NCBI RefSeq assembly: GCF_039541955.1
Contig: NZ_BAABHF010000078.1
Span: forward strand, 5,418 to 69,417
Length of the DNA: 64,000 nucleotides
Reading direction: 5' to 3'
Source of the DNA: Actinoallomurus oryzae
GTDB lineage: Bacteria > Actinomycetota > Actinomycetes > Streptosporangiales > Streptosporangiaceae
The position numbers and the translations under genes were made by a program. The first letter of the stretch is position 1. Every line of letters begins with the position of its first letter. The notes under the pieces were generated by a model, which searched no databases, was not told where the DNA came from, and worked only from the letters and a program-made list of their open reading frames with translations. Positions 52,618 through 61,970 of the stretch are shown piece by piece.

Positions 52618-53337
52618 TCAGATTCCGAGGTAGTCGAGCAACTCGTCCTCGCGTTCGCGGACCTGGTCGTTGTCCAGCGATTCGACGATCCGGCCCTCGG
52701 CGAGCAGGTAGTGGCGGTCGGCCACGGTCGCGGCGAAATGCACGTTCTGCTCGATCAGCAGCACGGTCACGCCGGCCGCCTTGACCTCGCGCAGGATGTC
52801 GCCGATCCGCTGGACGATCAGCGGCGACAGTCCTTCGGTGGGCTCGTCGCACAGCAGCAGCCGGGCACCCGTCCGCAGCACTCGTGCCAGCGCGAGCATC
52901 TGCTGCTCGCCGCCGGACAGCTTCGTCCCGGGGAACCGGCGCCGCTCGCGCAACCGCGGGAACGTCTCGTACACCCGCTCCAGCGGCCACGGCTCGGGTC
53001 CGCCCGCCCTCCCGGCCTTCATCCCCGGTGGAAGCGTCAGGTTCTCCTCCACCGACAGGGTGGCGTAGACACCTCGGTCGTCCGGGACGAAGCCCAGGCC
53101 GCGGCGGGCTCTGCGGTGGGGGCTGAGACCGGTGATGTCCTCGCCGAACAGCGAGATCGCGCCGGCCGTCCGGCCGTACGAGGCGTGCAGTCCCATGAGG
53201 CAGCGCAGCATCGTGGTCTTGCCCGCGCCGTTGCGGCCGACGAGGGTGACGATCTCGCCCGCGTCGACGTGCAGCGAGACCTCACGCAGGGCCTGCGCCT
53301 CGCCGTACCAGGCCGACAGCCCGTCAACGCACAGCAT
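52618..53337 (-). CDS. livF: ABC transporter ATP-binding protein LivF
   Basis: A 239-residue ATPase. Walker A is GRNGAGKTTML, the signature is LSGGEQQMLALARVL, and Walker B is RLLLCDEPTEGLSP. It overlaps LivG by 14 bases on the same strand and precedes the substrate-binding gene by 37 bases. Confidence 0.92.
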   Translation of the reverse strand: MLCVDGLSAWYGEAQALREVSLHVDAGEIVTLVGRNGAGKTTMLRCLMGLHASYGRTAGAISLFGEDITGLSPHRRARRGLGFVPDDRGVYATLSVEENLTLPPGMKAGRAGGPEPWPLERVYETFPRLRERRRFPGTKLSGGEQQMLALARVLRTGARLLLCDEPTEGLSPLIVQRIGDILREVKAAGVTVLLIEQNVHFAATVADRHYLLAEGRIVESLDNDQVREREDELLDYLGI

Positions 53338-54133
53338 GGGAGTCTCCGAGGTAGGCGGTGATGACGCGTGGATCGTGCCGGATCTCGGCGTACGGGCCCT
53401 CGATGAGCACCTTGCCGTGCTGTAGGACGGTCACCCGCTCGGCGAGGCTGGCGACGACGTTCATGTTGTGCTCGACCAGGACCACGGTGCGGCCCGTACG
53501 GATCCTGCCGATGAGCTCGATGGTGCGGTCCACGTCCTCGACGCCCATCCCGGCCGTCGGCTCGTCGAGCAGGAGCACCTGGGGATTCAAAGCCAGGGCG
53601 AGCGCCAGTTCCAGCGCGCGCTTGCTCCCGTACGAGAGCGAGCCCGCCGGGACGTCGCCGTGGCCGGCCAGCCCGACCTGGTCGAGCAGTTCTCCGGCGC
53701 GCCCGGCGAAGCGCGCCAGCGCCCGGTCCGAGCGCCAGAACCGCCACCCCAGGCCGGTCGGGCTCGCCAGCGCCAGCTCGACGTGCCGGCGCGGGGTCAG
53801 CTCGGCGAACAGGCTGGTGATCTGGAACGAGCGCGCCACTCCCAGCCGGGCGATGGCCTCGGGGCTGCGGCCCGCCAGCTCGTGCCCGCCGAGCCGTACG
53901 CTGCCCGCCGTCGGTTTCAGGAACCCGGTGAGCAGGTTGAACAGCGTGGTCTTGCCGGCGCCGTTCGGGCCCACCAGGGCGTGCACGCCGCCTTCGGCCA
54001 CGTCCAGGTCGACGCCGTCCACCGCCCGGAACCCGCGGAACTCCCTGACGAGGCCGCGCGCCGTCAGAGCGGGAACGGACCCGCCCGGAGTGGCGCTCGC
54101 GGAGGGGGCGTCGTGCTCGCGCCTGCTCTCCAT
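53324..54133 (-). CDS. livG: ABC transporter ATP-binding protein LivG
   Basis: A 269-residue ATPase. Walker A is GPNGAGKTTLFN, the signature is LSYGSKRALELALAL (LSYGx form normal for LivG), and Walker B is VLLLDEPTAGMG. First gene of the five-gene operon livG-livF-SBP-livH-livM. Confidence 0.92.
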   Translation of the reverse strand: MESRREHDAPSASATPGGSVPALTARGLVREFRGFRAVDGVDLDVAEGGVHALVGPNGAGKTTLFNLLTGFLKPTAGSVRLGGHELAGRSPEAIARLGVARSFQITSLFAELTPRRHVELALASPTGLGWRFWRSDRALARFAGRAGELLDQVGLAGHGDVPAGSLSYGSKRALELALALALNPQVLLLDEPTAGMGVEDVDRTIELIGRIRTGRTVVLVEHNMNVVASLAERVTVLQHGKVLIEGPYAEIRHDPRVITAYLGDSHAVR

Positions 54134-54356
54134 GGGCCCTCCCTACGGCCGTTCGCTGGTCGCGATTCATGGCACGCTAAGTGGCGGCCGGGCCGGCGGA
54201 CCAGGTGACCGGCCACACATTCAGGCCCTCCGTTATGAGGCGGCGCACACCGCGCCGGCCACCACACGACGGGGTCGAACAGTGGCTTCCGCCACGTGGT
54301 CCGCCCCGTCGCCGGTCGAGGAGCATGGGTCCCGTTTCCGCCCCCTGGGAGCTGCC

Positions 54357-55742
54357 ATGCCCATGCTTCGCAGACCGTCCGTCCTCTCGGCCCTGCTGGG
54401 GCCGCTCCTCGCCGTCCCGCTGCTGATGGCCGCGCCGCCCGCGCAGGCCGGCACCCGCTGCGCCCACATGAACAGGGTCCGTGTCCCCGGAGCCGAGCGA
54501 CAGGTCGCCGCCTGCCTGGACGACCTCACCACCGCCGGCACGATCGGCTCCGACCACACCGACCCCGCCGACTGGCAGGGGCTGCAGTCGACGGCCACCC
54601 GGAACCCGAGCGGAGTGCCGGGCGTCCAGATCGACGGCTACTTCCCGGACACCTCCACGTTCAACACCACGCACGGCTGGAACCACGACTCCCAGTTCGT
54701 GATCCGGCTTCCGGAACGCTGGAACGGCGGGCTGGTGGTCTCCGGCGCGCCGGGAAACCACCGCCAGTACGCCAACGACGTGACCATCTCCGACTGGGTG
54801 CTGGCCAAGGGGTACGCCTTCGCCTCGACCGACAAGGGCAACGTCGACGCGGAGTTCTACCGGGACGGCAGGAGGCCCGGTGACGCCATCCTGGAGTGGT
54901 ACCGCCGGATGACGCAGATCACCATCGCCGCCAAGGCGACCGTCGCCCACCACTACGGCAGGACCCCCCGCAGGACGTACGCGGCGGGCATCTCCAACGG
55001 CGGCCAGCTGGTGCGCTGGGCGCTGGAGAACCACCCCGAGCTCTACGACGGCGGCATCGACTCCGAAGGCACCCTCTGGCCGCACGACGACGGGCCGAAC
55101 GCGCTGGTCTACCTGCCGGTGGCGCTGCGGGAGTACCCCAAGTACGCGGCGACGGGCGACCCCGCGGCGCACGCCGCGATGCTGAGGGCCGGGTTCGCCC
55201 CGGGCTCGGAGTTCCTGTGGGACTTCGAGTACCGGATCCTCTGGGACGGCACACAGCGCAGATACCGCGAGGAGGTCGACCCGTCCTACGACGGCGACCT
55301 GGAGGCGGGCATCCCGTTCTGCCAGAGTGGCACGCCCCGCTGCGACGCCGACTACGACTACTACCGGCGCCCGAGGAGCGTGCACCGAGCCGTGAAGCGC
55401 GCATCGCTGACCGGCCGCATCGGCAAACCGATGATCACCGTGCAGGGCACGCTGGACAGCCTGCTGCCCATCAGGGTCCACGGCGACGTGTACGACGCGA
55501 TGGTCCGGTCACAGGGCATGGGCGCACGGCACCGCTACTACCGGATCGAGGGCGCCTCGCACCTGGACCTCGAGTACGACATGTTCCCGGACCGGATGCG
55601 ACCGCTGCTCCCCTGCATGCGCACGGCCTTCGAAGCCCTCGAACGCTGGACGGCCCCGGGCGGCGGCCAGGCGCCTCCCCCCAGTGCCACCATCCCGCGC
55701 CAGACCTCCGGCGACGTGGCCAACACCTGCTCCCTCGGCTGA
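54357..55742 (+). CDS. Secreted alpha/beta hydrolase, tannase/feruloyl-esterase-like
   Basis: A 461-residue exported protein with a clear signal peptide (VLSALLGPLLAVPLLMAAPPAQAG). The nucleophile elbow is AAGISNGGQLVRW; the acid/base are expected in GTLDSLLPI and in ASHLDLEYD. Six or more cysteines, some in pairs (GIPFCQSGTPRCDADYD), suggest disulfides. Its fold group includes tannase/feruloyl esterases and 3-hydroxybutyrate-oligomer hydrolases; I cannot choose between them. GGGAG lies 5 nt before the ATG. It is divergent from the liv operon, so it may release a compound that this importer takes up. Confidence 0.78.
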   Translation: MPMLRRPSVLSALLGPLLAVPLLMAAPPAQAGTRCAHMNRVRVPGAERQVAACLDDLTTAGTIGSDHTDPADWQGLQSTATRNPSGVPGVQIDGYFPDTSTFNTTHGWNHDSQFVIRLPERWNGGLVVSGAPGNHRQYANDVTISDWVLAKGYAFASTDKGNVDAEFYRDGRRPGDAILEWYRRMTQITIAAKATVAHHYGRTPRRTYAAGISNGGQLVRWALENHPELYDGGIDSEGTLWPHDDGPNALVYLPVALREYPKYAATGDPAAHAAMLRAGFAPGSEFLWDFEYRILWDGTQRRYREEVDPSYDGDLEAGIPFCQSGTPRCDADYDYYRRPRSVHRAVKRASLTGRIGKPMITVQGTLDSLLPIRVHGDVYDAMVRSQGMGARHRYYRIEGASHLDLEYDMFPDRMRPLLPCMRTAFEALERWTAPGGGQAPPPSATIPRQTSGDVANTCSLG

Positions 55743-55763
55743 CCGGCGTCCTCCCGCGGTCTC

Positions 55764-56663
55764 TCAGCCGACCGGCGGCTTCCCGCCGCTCATCTCCTCG
55801 GCCCTGGTCCGGATGAGCCGCTGCACGATGAGGGCCGCGCGCGAAGGCCGGCTGTCCTGACGCTGGGTCAGGCACAGGTGGACCGGGTGCGCGTCGCGCA
55901 GGGGAAGCCACACGAGGTCGGTGATGTCGGCCGAGGTCTCGATCCGGGCGAGGACGCCGAGCCCGGCGCCTCGGCCGACCATCACCTTGAGGGTGCGCGC
56001 CGACATGGCCTCCACGACGACGTCGGGAGCCGCCACGTGCCGGTGCAGCGTCTCCCACATCACGGTGCCCGCCCGCATGGTGACGATGGGCCAGGTCTCA
56101 AGGTCGCGCCAGTGGACGTGATCGCGCCCGGCGAGCGGATGGTCGGTGCGCACGAAGACGCCGACCGGGGCGGACACGAGCGGTGTGCGCCGCAGCCCCG
56201 GCGCGGGCGGGCCGAGCGGCATGGTGATCACTCCGAAGTCCAGCTCTCCGTCGAGCACGGCGCTCTCAATGGCGGTCGAAGCCCCCTCGCGGACGGTGAA
56301 CCGCAGCTCGGGGTGGTGCTCGCGCAGCCGGCCCACGACCGGCGCGATGATCGTCTCCGCGGTCACCGAGACGCCGCCGATCTGGACCCTGCCGCGGTAG
56401 GCGCCGCTCGACTCCATCGCCGACTCTCGCACCGCGTCCTCGGCCGCGACGAGGCGGCGCAGTGGTTCGAGCAGTGCCTGGCCGGCCGGTGTCGGCCGTA
56501 CGCCGTGCCGGCTGCGGGTGAGCAGGACGACGTCGAGGTCCTCCTCCAACAGCGCGATCTGCTGGCCGATGGTCGGCTGGCTGACGCCGCACCGGGCGGC
56601 CGCCGCTCGCAGCGACCCGGTCTCGATGGCGGCCAGGAGATACCGCGCCCGTTCCACCCGCAC
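55764..56663 (-). CDS. LysR-family regulator
   Basis: A 300-residue activator. The N-terminal helix-turn-helix reads AAIETGSLRAAAARCGVSQPTIGQQIALLEEDL (residues ~10-42), and the C-terminal effector domain is complete. GTG at 56663 lies 6 bases after a TATAGT -10 element on its strand, so the message is probably leaderless. It is divergent from the CoA-transferase gene, the usual LysR arrangement. Confidence 0.88.
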   Translation of the reverse strand: MRVERARYLLAAIETGSLRAAAARCGVSQPTIGQQIALLEEDLDVVLLTRSRHGVRPTPAGQALLEPLRRLVAAEDAVRESAMESSGAYRGRVQIGGVSVTAETIIAPVVGRLREHHPELRFTVREGASTAIESAVLDGELDFGVITMPLGPPAPGLRRTPLVSAPVGVFVRTDHPLAGRDHVHWRDLETWPIVTMRAGTVMWETLHRHVAAPDVVVEAMSARTLKVMVGRGAGLGVLARIETSADITDLVWLPLRDAHPVHLCLTQRQDSRPSRAALIVQRLIRTRAEEMSGGKPPVG

Positions 56664-56669
56664 CGCGCC

Positions 56670-56689
56670 ACTATAAAGGCGAAACCTTT
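56670..56689. promoter_or_regulatory. Leaderless LysR promoter and inverted repeat
   Basis: On the minus strand TATAGT (56675 to 56670) precedes the GTG by 6 bases. AAAGG (56675-56679) and CCTTT (56685-56689) form a perfect inverted repeat with a 5-base spacer, a probable LysR site shared with the divergent gene at 56787. Confidence 0.5.
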
Positions 56690-56786
56690 CACCCGTGAGC
56701 CGCGATCGCGTCTTCCTCGCACGTCGTCGGCACGGCATGGTGACGTCAACCTCTTCTCGACGTCTCCTCCGTGAAAGGCATAGCCG

Positions 56787-57971
56787 GTGTCCAATGGTCC
56801 GCTGAGCGGAGTACGCGTCCTGGACGTGTCGACGATCCTGGCCGGTCCGCTGGCGTCCTCGCTCCTCGGCGAGTTCGGTGCCGAGGTGATCAAGATCGAG
56901 CATCCCGTCGAGGGCGACCCGGCGCGTCTGTACCCGCCCCTGGAGGACGGCGTGTCGGCCGGCTGGCGGATGCTCGGCCGCGTCAAGCGTAGCGTCACGA
57001 TCGATCTGCACCGCCCCGAGGCGGCCGGCCTGGTCGGCCGGCTGGCCGCGGCGGCGGACATCGTGGTGACCAACTTCCGGCCGGGAACGCTGCGCCGGTA
57101 CCGCATCGACTTCGACGACCTCCGCGCGTACCGGCCGGACCTGGTGATGGTCCACGTGAGCGCGTTCGGCCGTACCGGGCCCTACGCCGACCGCCCGGGG
57201 TTCGCCCGCGTCGCGGAGGCCTTCGCCGGCCTGACCCACCGCACGGGCGAACCCGGGCGTCCGCCGGTCTTCGCGGGCTACCCCGTGGCCGACGGCGTCA
57301 CCGGCATCTACGCGGCGTTCGCGGCCCTGCTCGCCCTGCGTCAGCGAGACCTCACCGGAGAGGCCCAGCTGGCCGACATCCCCCTGTACGAGCCGCTGTT
57401 GCGGATGATGGAGGACTTCGTCGTCGAGTACGGAGCGACCGGCGAGAGCCGCGAACGCCAGGGCAACGAGAACCCGCACATCAGTCCCAACAACCTGTAC
57501 CGCACCCGCGACGGTCGCTGGCTGGCCCTGCCCGCCTCGACCGAGCAGATGTGGCGACGGCTGGTCAAGGTCATGGACGCCGCGGACCTCGCCGTCCACG
57601 ACTCGATGAACGCGCGGCTGGAGCACCGGGACGAGATCGAGACGCGCGTGGCCGCGTTCGTGGCGGCTCACGACCTCGACCCGCTGATGTCGCTGCTCGT
57701 CGACGCCGGGGTCGCCGCCGGGCCGGTGAACTCGGCGGCGGACGTCTGCGCCGATCCGCACATCCGTGCCCGCGGATCGGTGGTGGAGGTGCCGGACGAA
57801 ACGGGCCGGCCGCGTCTCATGCAGGCTCCGGCCGGCCGTTTCTCCGGCTTCGAGGGCACGGTCGGCCGCGGCGCGCCGGCCCTCGGCGAGCACACCACCG
57901 AAGTCCTGCGGGAACTCGCCGGGCTCACCGAACCCGAGATCCAAGACCTGCGCCACCGAGGAGTGGTCTGA
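56787..57971 (+). CDS. CaiB/BaiF-type (family III) CoA-transferase
   Basis: A 394-residue enzyme that moves CoA between acids. LDVSTILAGPLASSLLGEFGAEVIKIE is the family N-terminal signature, SRERQGNENPHISPNNLYRT contains the active-site loop, and the catalytic Asp is expected in AQLADIPLYE. GTG start. With the MatC-type carrier downstream and the divergent LysR, it suggests uptake and activation of a dicarboxylic acid such as malonate or a methylated C4-C5 diacid (inferred). Confidence 0.88.
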   Translation: MSNGPLSGVRVLDVSTILAGPLASSLLGEFGAEVIKIEHPVEGDPARLYPPLEDGVSAGWRMLGRVKRSVTIDLHRPEAAGLVGRLAAAADIVVTNFRPGTLRRYRIDFDDLRAYRPDLVMVHVSAFGRTGPYADRPGFARVAEAFAGLTHRTGEPGRPPVFAGYPVADGVTGIYAAFAALLALRQRDLTGEAQLADIPLYEPLLRMMEDFVVEYGATGESRERQGNENPHISPNNLYRTRDGRWLALPASTEQMWRRLVKVMDAADLAVHDSMNARLEHRDEIETRVAAFVAAHDLDPLMSLLVDAGVAAGPVNSAADVCADPHIRARGSVVEVPDETGRPRLMQAPAGRFSGFEGTVGRGAPALGEHTTEVLRELAGLTEPEIQDLRHRGVV

Positions 57972-57993
57972 CCGAGAAAGCGAGCCCACGACC

Positions 57994-59346
57994 ATGGCAA
58001 CCCTCTCGATCCTTGTCCTGATCGCCCTCTTCGCCGCGACCCTCGTCCCCGGGTTCGACCTGGGGCTGGCCGCCCTGGCCGCGGCGTTCCTCCTCGGCCT
58101 CGCCGCGGGTGTGCCGGCGGACAAGGTGACCGGGTTCTTCCCGGGCGACTTCTTCGTACTCATCGTCGGGGTGACCGCCCTGTTCGCCGCCGCCCAGCTC
58201 AACGGGACCCTCGACTGGCTGCTCGACCTGCTGCTCCGGCTCGTCGGCGGCCGCGTGGTGCTGATCGTGCTGGTTCCGTTCGTCGTCGGCGCGGTGCTGA
58301 CCGCGCTCGGCACCCTGCCCGCCGCCGCGACCGCGATCGTGTCCCCGATCGCCCTGGGCTTCGCGGCGCGGTACCGGATCTCACCGCTGGTGGCCGCCGT
58401 CCTCGGCATCACCGGAATCATCAGCGGACTGCTGTCGCCGCTCGCCGTCTACGGTGTCACCGCCCGCGAGCTGAGCACGAAACTCGGCATCGGGCTGCCC
58501 GGTTCGGCACCGGTGACCTTCCTGTTCGGCGGCCTGCTGACCGGGGTGGTCGTCTGCGCGGCGTGGCTGGTCGTCGGAACGCGCAACGGCGCGGTGCCGC
58601 CCGGCCGGGTCTCCGCCCCGTCCGCCGCGACCGGGCACGCCACCGCCGGGCCTTCGGCCGCCGAGGGCGGGACCCCCGTGACGTCATCGGCGGGCCGCGC
58701 ACCCGGCTCCGGCGCCGGGACGGCGACGGCGGTCTCCACCGCGCCCGAGGCGACGCGGGAGCGGATCGGCGCCCGGGCTCTCACGGTGCTGTGCCTGCTC
58801 ACCGTCGTCGTCCTCTCGGTCGGCTTCGACATGAACGTGGGCTACCTCGGCCTGACCGGGGCACTGGTCCTGCAGGTGGCGCTGCGGCTGCCGGCCGGCG
58901 CGATCGTCTCCCGAATCCCGTGGAACGTGGTGCTGCTGATCGGCGGCCTGCTGACCTATGTGGGCCTGATGCAGCACCTGGGCGCCTTCAAGAAGATCAG
59001 CGATCTGCTCCAGGTGGAGGGAGCGCCGATGCTCAGCCTGCTGGTGCTGTGCTACATCGCCGGGGTCACGTCCTTCGCCGCGAGTTCCATCGCGGTGTTC
59101 GTGACCGCCATGCCGCTCCTGCCGCCGCTGGTGGCCGACGGCGTGTCCCCCGTCGGCGGCGTACTCGCGCTCGCCCTGGCCTCGGTCCTGGTCGACATCA
59201 ACCCGCTCGGCATCACCGGCGGCCTGATCCTCGGCGCCGCAGAGCCGTCGGCACGGCCCCGCCTGTTCCGGCAGCTACTCGCCTACGGATCCGCCTCGAT
59301 CGTCGTCGCGCCCGCCTTCGCCTGGCTCGCCTTCGGCTGGTGGTGA
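57994..59346 (+). CDS. SLC13/MatC-type carboxylate carrier
   Basis: A 450-residue membrane protein with about ten to twelve hydrophobic segments. The first half (ADKVTGFFPGDFFVLIVGVTALFAAAQ and LPAAATAIVSPIALGFAARYRI) matches the dicarboxylate-carrier MatC N-terminal domain. A 60-residue Ala/Gly/Ser/Pro-rich cytoplasmic loop separates the halves (residues ~205-255). It lies 22 bases after the CoA-transferase gene, clearly the same operon. Confidence 0.8.
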   Translation: MATLSILVLIALFAATLVPGFDLGLAALAAAFLLGLAAGVPADKVTGFFPGDFFVLIVGVTALFAAAQLNGTLDWLLDLLLRLVGGRVVLIVLVPFVVGAVLTALGTLPAAATAIVSPIALGFAARYRISPLVAAVLGITGIISGLLSPLAVYGVTARELSTKLGIGLPGSAPVTFLFGGLLTGVVVCAAWLVVGTRNGAVPPGRVSAPSAATGHATAGPSAAEGGTPVTSSAGRAPGSGAGTATAVSTAPEATRERIGARALTVLCLLTVVVLSVGFDMNVGYLGLTGALVLQVALRLPAGAIVSRIPWNVVLLIGGLLTYVGLMQHLGAFKKISDLLQVEGAPMLSLLVLCYIAGVTSFAASSIAVFVTAMPLLPPLVADGVSPVGGVLALALASVLVDINPLGITGGLILGAAEPSARPRLFRQLLAYGSASIVVAPAFAWLAFGWW

Positions 59347-59443
59347 CCACCGGAAATCGGCGCGGAGTGGAGCCGGAGACCGGGTGGGGCCGTCGTATCC
59401 ATACTCCGCTTTCCAGCGGGCCATGAACGGATGGGAGGCCACG

Positions 59444-60037
59444 ATGACCGGCGGCGCGTTCTGGTCCCAGCCGAGCGGCCCGCCGCCGGCGACCTTTCCC
59501 GTCACGCAACTCGTCGTGAGCGCCGCGGAGAAGAGGCGGGTGTATGCGTTCACATCCATCGCGGTCGTCCTGATCTTCGTGCTCGGGCTCGTCGGCATCC
59601 TGACGTACCAGCAGCAGCTGGGGATCCTGGGGCATACGGGTCCGAGGGCGGTGGCGTGGACCGCGCTCCCCGGCATCGTCCTGGTCGTGCTCCTGGTCTC
59701 GGGAGTCCGGCGGTTCAACGCGCTCCGTCTGCGGCGCCGCGGCCACCCGGCGTCCCTGACCCTCTCCCCTGCGGGGCTGCTCATCGAGTCGGCGGTGTAT
59801 CCGCTGACCCTGCCCTGGCCGGAGGTCGTCTACATCCAGCCCCAGGGCGCCGGCCAATGCACGGTCCCGGCCCTGGATCCGGACCAGCGGCAGGTCCTGT
59901 TCTTCGACCTTCCCGCCGCTCAGGTGGCCGAGGCGATCGGCTTCCACTCCGGAGGGCGCACCACGCCGCGCGTCGTCCAGGTCGGCCAGACCTCCACCGG
60001 CCTGCGGAACCTCGCCAACACCTACAAGCGAATCTAG
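59444..60037 (+). CDS. Membrane protein with PH-like domain
   Basis: A 197-residue protein. Two hydrophobic segments (FTSIAVVLIFVLGLVGIL and ALPGIVLVVLLVSGV) are followed by a ~110-residue soluble part that reads SLTLSPAGLLIESAVYPLTLPWPEVVYIQ, the pattern of bacterial PH-like (bPH) domains. GGGAGG lies 5 nt before ATG 59444. Function unknown. The next ~230 bases hold no clear gene, apart from a frame beginning MRLAELAEATGIS at 60229 that mimics a MerR N-terminus. Confidence 0.6.
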   Translation: MTGGAFWSQPSGPPPATFPVTQLVVSAAEKRRVYAFTSIAVVLIFVLGLVGILTYQQQLGILGHTGPRAVAWTALPGIVLVVLLVSGVRRFNALRLRRRGHPASLTLSPAGLLIESAVYPLTLPWPEVVYIQPQGAGQCTVPALDPDQRQVLFFDLPAAQVAEAIGFHSGGRTTPRVVQVGQTSTGLRNLANTYKRI

Positions 60038-60268
60038 ACGCCGGAGGCCGGGAAGGTCCTACCGGGAAACTTCAGCGCGCGACCGCATGACGGCGGCCTT
60101 GGTCTCTTCGGCGATCACGTGAGCGTTCAGCGCCGCCGCAGCCGCGGCTCCCTGCGCCGCGGAGCTGTGCCTCGCATGTACTCGCGGATGTGGGGCGTCG
60201 ATCGCGTTCGCTACGACGTGGCCGGGACATGAGGCTCGCCGAACTCGCGGAGGCCACCGGCATATCGA

Positions 60269-61882
60269 TTAACGACCGCTTCGCAAGAACACCGGCTTGG
60301 GCGGTCGGCCGGGTGAGACGTCGGTCAGTGCGGGTTGCCAGCGACCGGTGCTGTTCGCGATCAGCAGTTCGGTGAGAGTTCCCGGGAAACGCCAGCGGTT
60401 GTCCAGTTCATCCATGATGACGAGAGACCAGGTGTCCGGGTCGGGGGCGGTGGTGTCCCACATGATCCGGTGGCGGCGCTCCGTACTGGCGCAGACCAGC
60501 AGCCCACCCGGGTGGGGCCAGAACCGGACTCCCTGCCGGTGCCGTGCTTCCATCTCATGGCAGGTGATCAGATCGAGCGTCGCTCCTGGAGCGTGGATGT
60601 CGATGCCGACGTCGGGAACGGTGCCGTAGGAGTGCAGGATCTGCTTGTAGTCCGACGGGAGAGTGAGCCCCAGCGCTCGCTCGGCCTGGGCCAGGTCGAA
60701 CCGGGATCGCTCATGCCCCGGTCCGAGCACGCTGGCCAGTTGCGCTTGTGGGGTGGCGATGTCCTGCCAGCTCGGTTCCCGAGGTGGCTCGACGGCCGCC
60801 GTGCCCGCCGGGATGTAAACGCCGTCACGGGGGCGCCCCGCCGCCTGGAGCACCGGAAGGTCTCGCAGACGGCCGTTCAGCCATGCGTGCAGCACACACG
60901 TCGCGGACCAGTCGAGTCGTTGCCACCCGATGGCGTCCGCCGAACAGACAACGGTCGGCCATCCATCGGGATGGGGCCAGGCCGGTAGCCACCAAAGCGT
61001 CTCCCCGGTGGCGAAGACACCCCACAGAACGAGCCCGCCCGGCTCGGGCGCCACCGTCACGCGGACGGTGCGCGGTTCGAATCCGCGCCCCCGGCGCAGC
61101 ATCGCACCGTACCGCGCCTGTTCTTCGTCGCGGTCGAAGCCGTCCGGGGCTCCCGGGGCGAGCAGGCGCAGCGCGCCATCGATCGTCCCGGGACCCACGC
61201 GCCGCACGAGCGCGCGGTAGTCGGCCGGAACAGGTTCCTGCCAGGAACCGACCGGAGCGGGCGCGCCAGTGACCTTCAGCCTGTCCGCGACCATGTCCGC
61301 CGTCGACGAGTCCGCGGCGGCCGGGGGCGCGGGCCGGGCGGGGTCAGGACGGCCGAAGACGTACGGCCCGATGCCGTCGTACCGGGTCACCCGGGGAGGC
61401 GGAGCATGACGCTGCCGGTTCTCCCCAACGACCATGGCGAGCAGATCCGTAACCGACATCGCGCACGGAATCCAGGCGTCCTCGACTCGTCCGACCACAG
61501 TCCACTGGTTCGGGTCCGCCGACACCGACGTATCCCAGAAGTAGCCGTCGCCCCCGGCGCCCCTGGCGCAGTGCAGAAGCCCGCCCGGCTCGGGATGGAA
61601 GGCGTACGGATGGTCCTCGGGCTTCTCATCGCGCATCGATCGGCATCTCTCGCTCTCGAGCCCGACCGTGCTGAAGTAGCTCAGGTAGGCCCCGCGACCG
61701 GCCCAGGACGGAACGGTGATCCGGAGACTCTCCTCGATCCGGCAAGGACCATAGGCGGTCGCGAAGGCCTTGTAGTCGTCGGGCAAAGACAGGCCGAGGG
61801 TGCGTTCGATGCCCGGCCAGTCGACCGCGAACGGCTCCGTGGGCGGAGGACCGATCAGCTCGGCAAGGGCCAGAAGATCCAT
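60269..61882 (-). CDS. Triple SMI1/KNR4 (SUKH)-like protein
   Basis: A 537-residue protein built of three related modules, roughly residues 10-170, 190-350 and 385-530. Each shows the SUKH pattern of LGLSLPDDYKAFATAYG or LGLTLPSDYKQILHSYG, with FHPEPGGLL or FWPHPGGLL further on. SUKH proteins are often immunity proteins for polymorphic toxins; a triple copy could neutralise or bind several partners. ATG at 61882 has GAGGAG 10 nt upstream; the open frame goes on to 62008 but that part overlaps the SDR gene. No toxin gene is visible nearby. Confidence 0.7.
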   Translation of the reverse strand: MDLLALAELIGPPPTEPFAVDWPGIERTLGLSLPDDYKAFATAYGPCRIEESLRITVPSWAGRGAYLSYFSTVGLESERCRSMRDEKPEDHPYAFHPEPGGLLHCARGAGGDGYFWDTSVSADPNQWTVVGRVEDAWIPCAMSVTDLLAMVVGENRQRHAPPPRVTRYDGIGPYVFGRPDPARPAPPAAADSSTADMVADRLKVTGAPAPVGSWQEPVPADYRALVRRVGPGTIDGALRLLAPGAPDGFDRDEEQARYGAMLRRGRGFEPRTVRVTVAPEPGGLVLWGVFATGETLWWLPAWPHPDGWPTVVCSADAIGWQRLDWSATCVLHAWLNGRLRDLPVLQAAGRPRDGVYIPAGTAAVEPPREPSWQDIATPQAQLASVLGPGHERSRFDLAQAERALGLTLPSDYKQILHSYGTVPDVGIDIHAPGATLDLITCHEMEARHRQGVRFWPHPGGLLVCASTERRHRIMWDTTAPDPDTWSLVIMDELDNRWRFPGTLTELLIANSTGRWQPALTDVSPGRPPKPVFLRSGR

Positions 61883-61970
61883 CCGGTGGCATCTCCTCAA
61901 TGTGCGAAGCCCACGAGGGCCGGGGACCAGTATGGTCTGCTCATCAGGAGGCCGCGCGAGTGCGTGGTCG

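Noticed and set aside
55764..58421. A single 885-residue minus-strand protein
   Set aside because: Only the last 300 residues are LysR-like; the rest overlaps the complete CoA-transferase gene on the plus strand.
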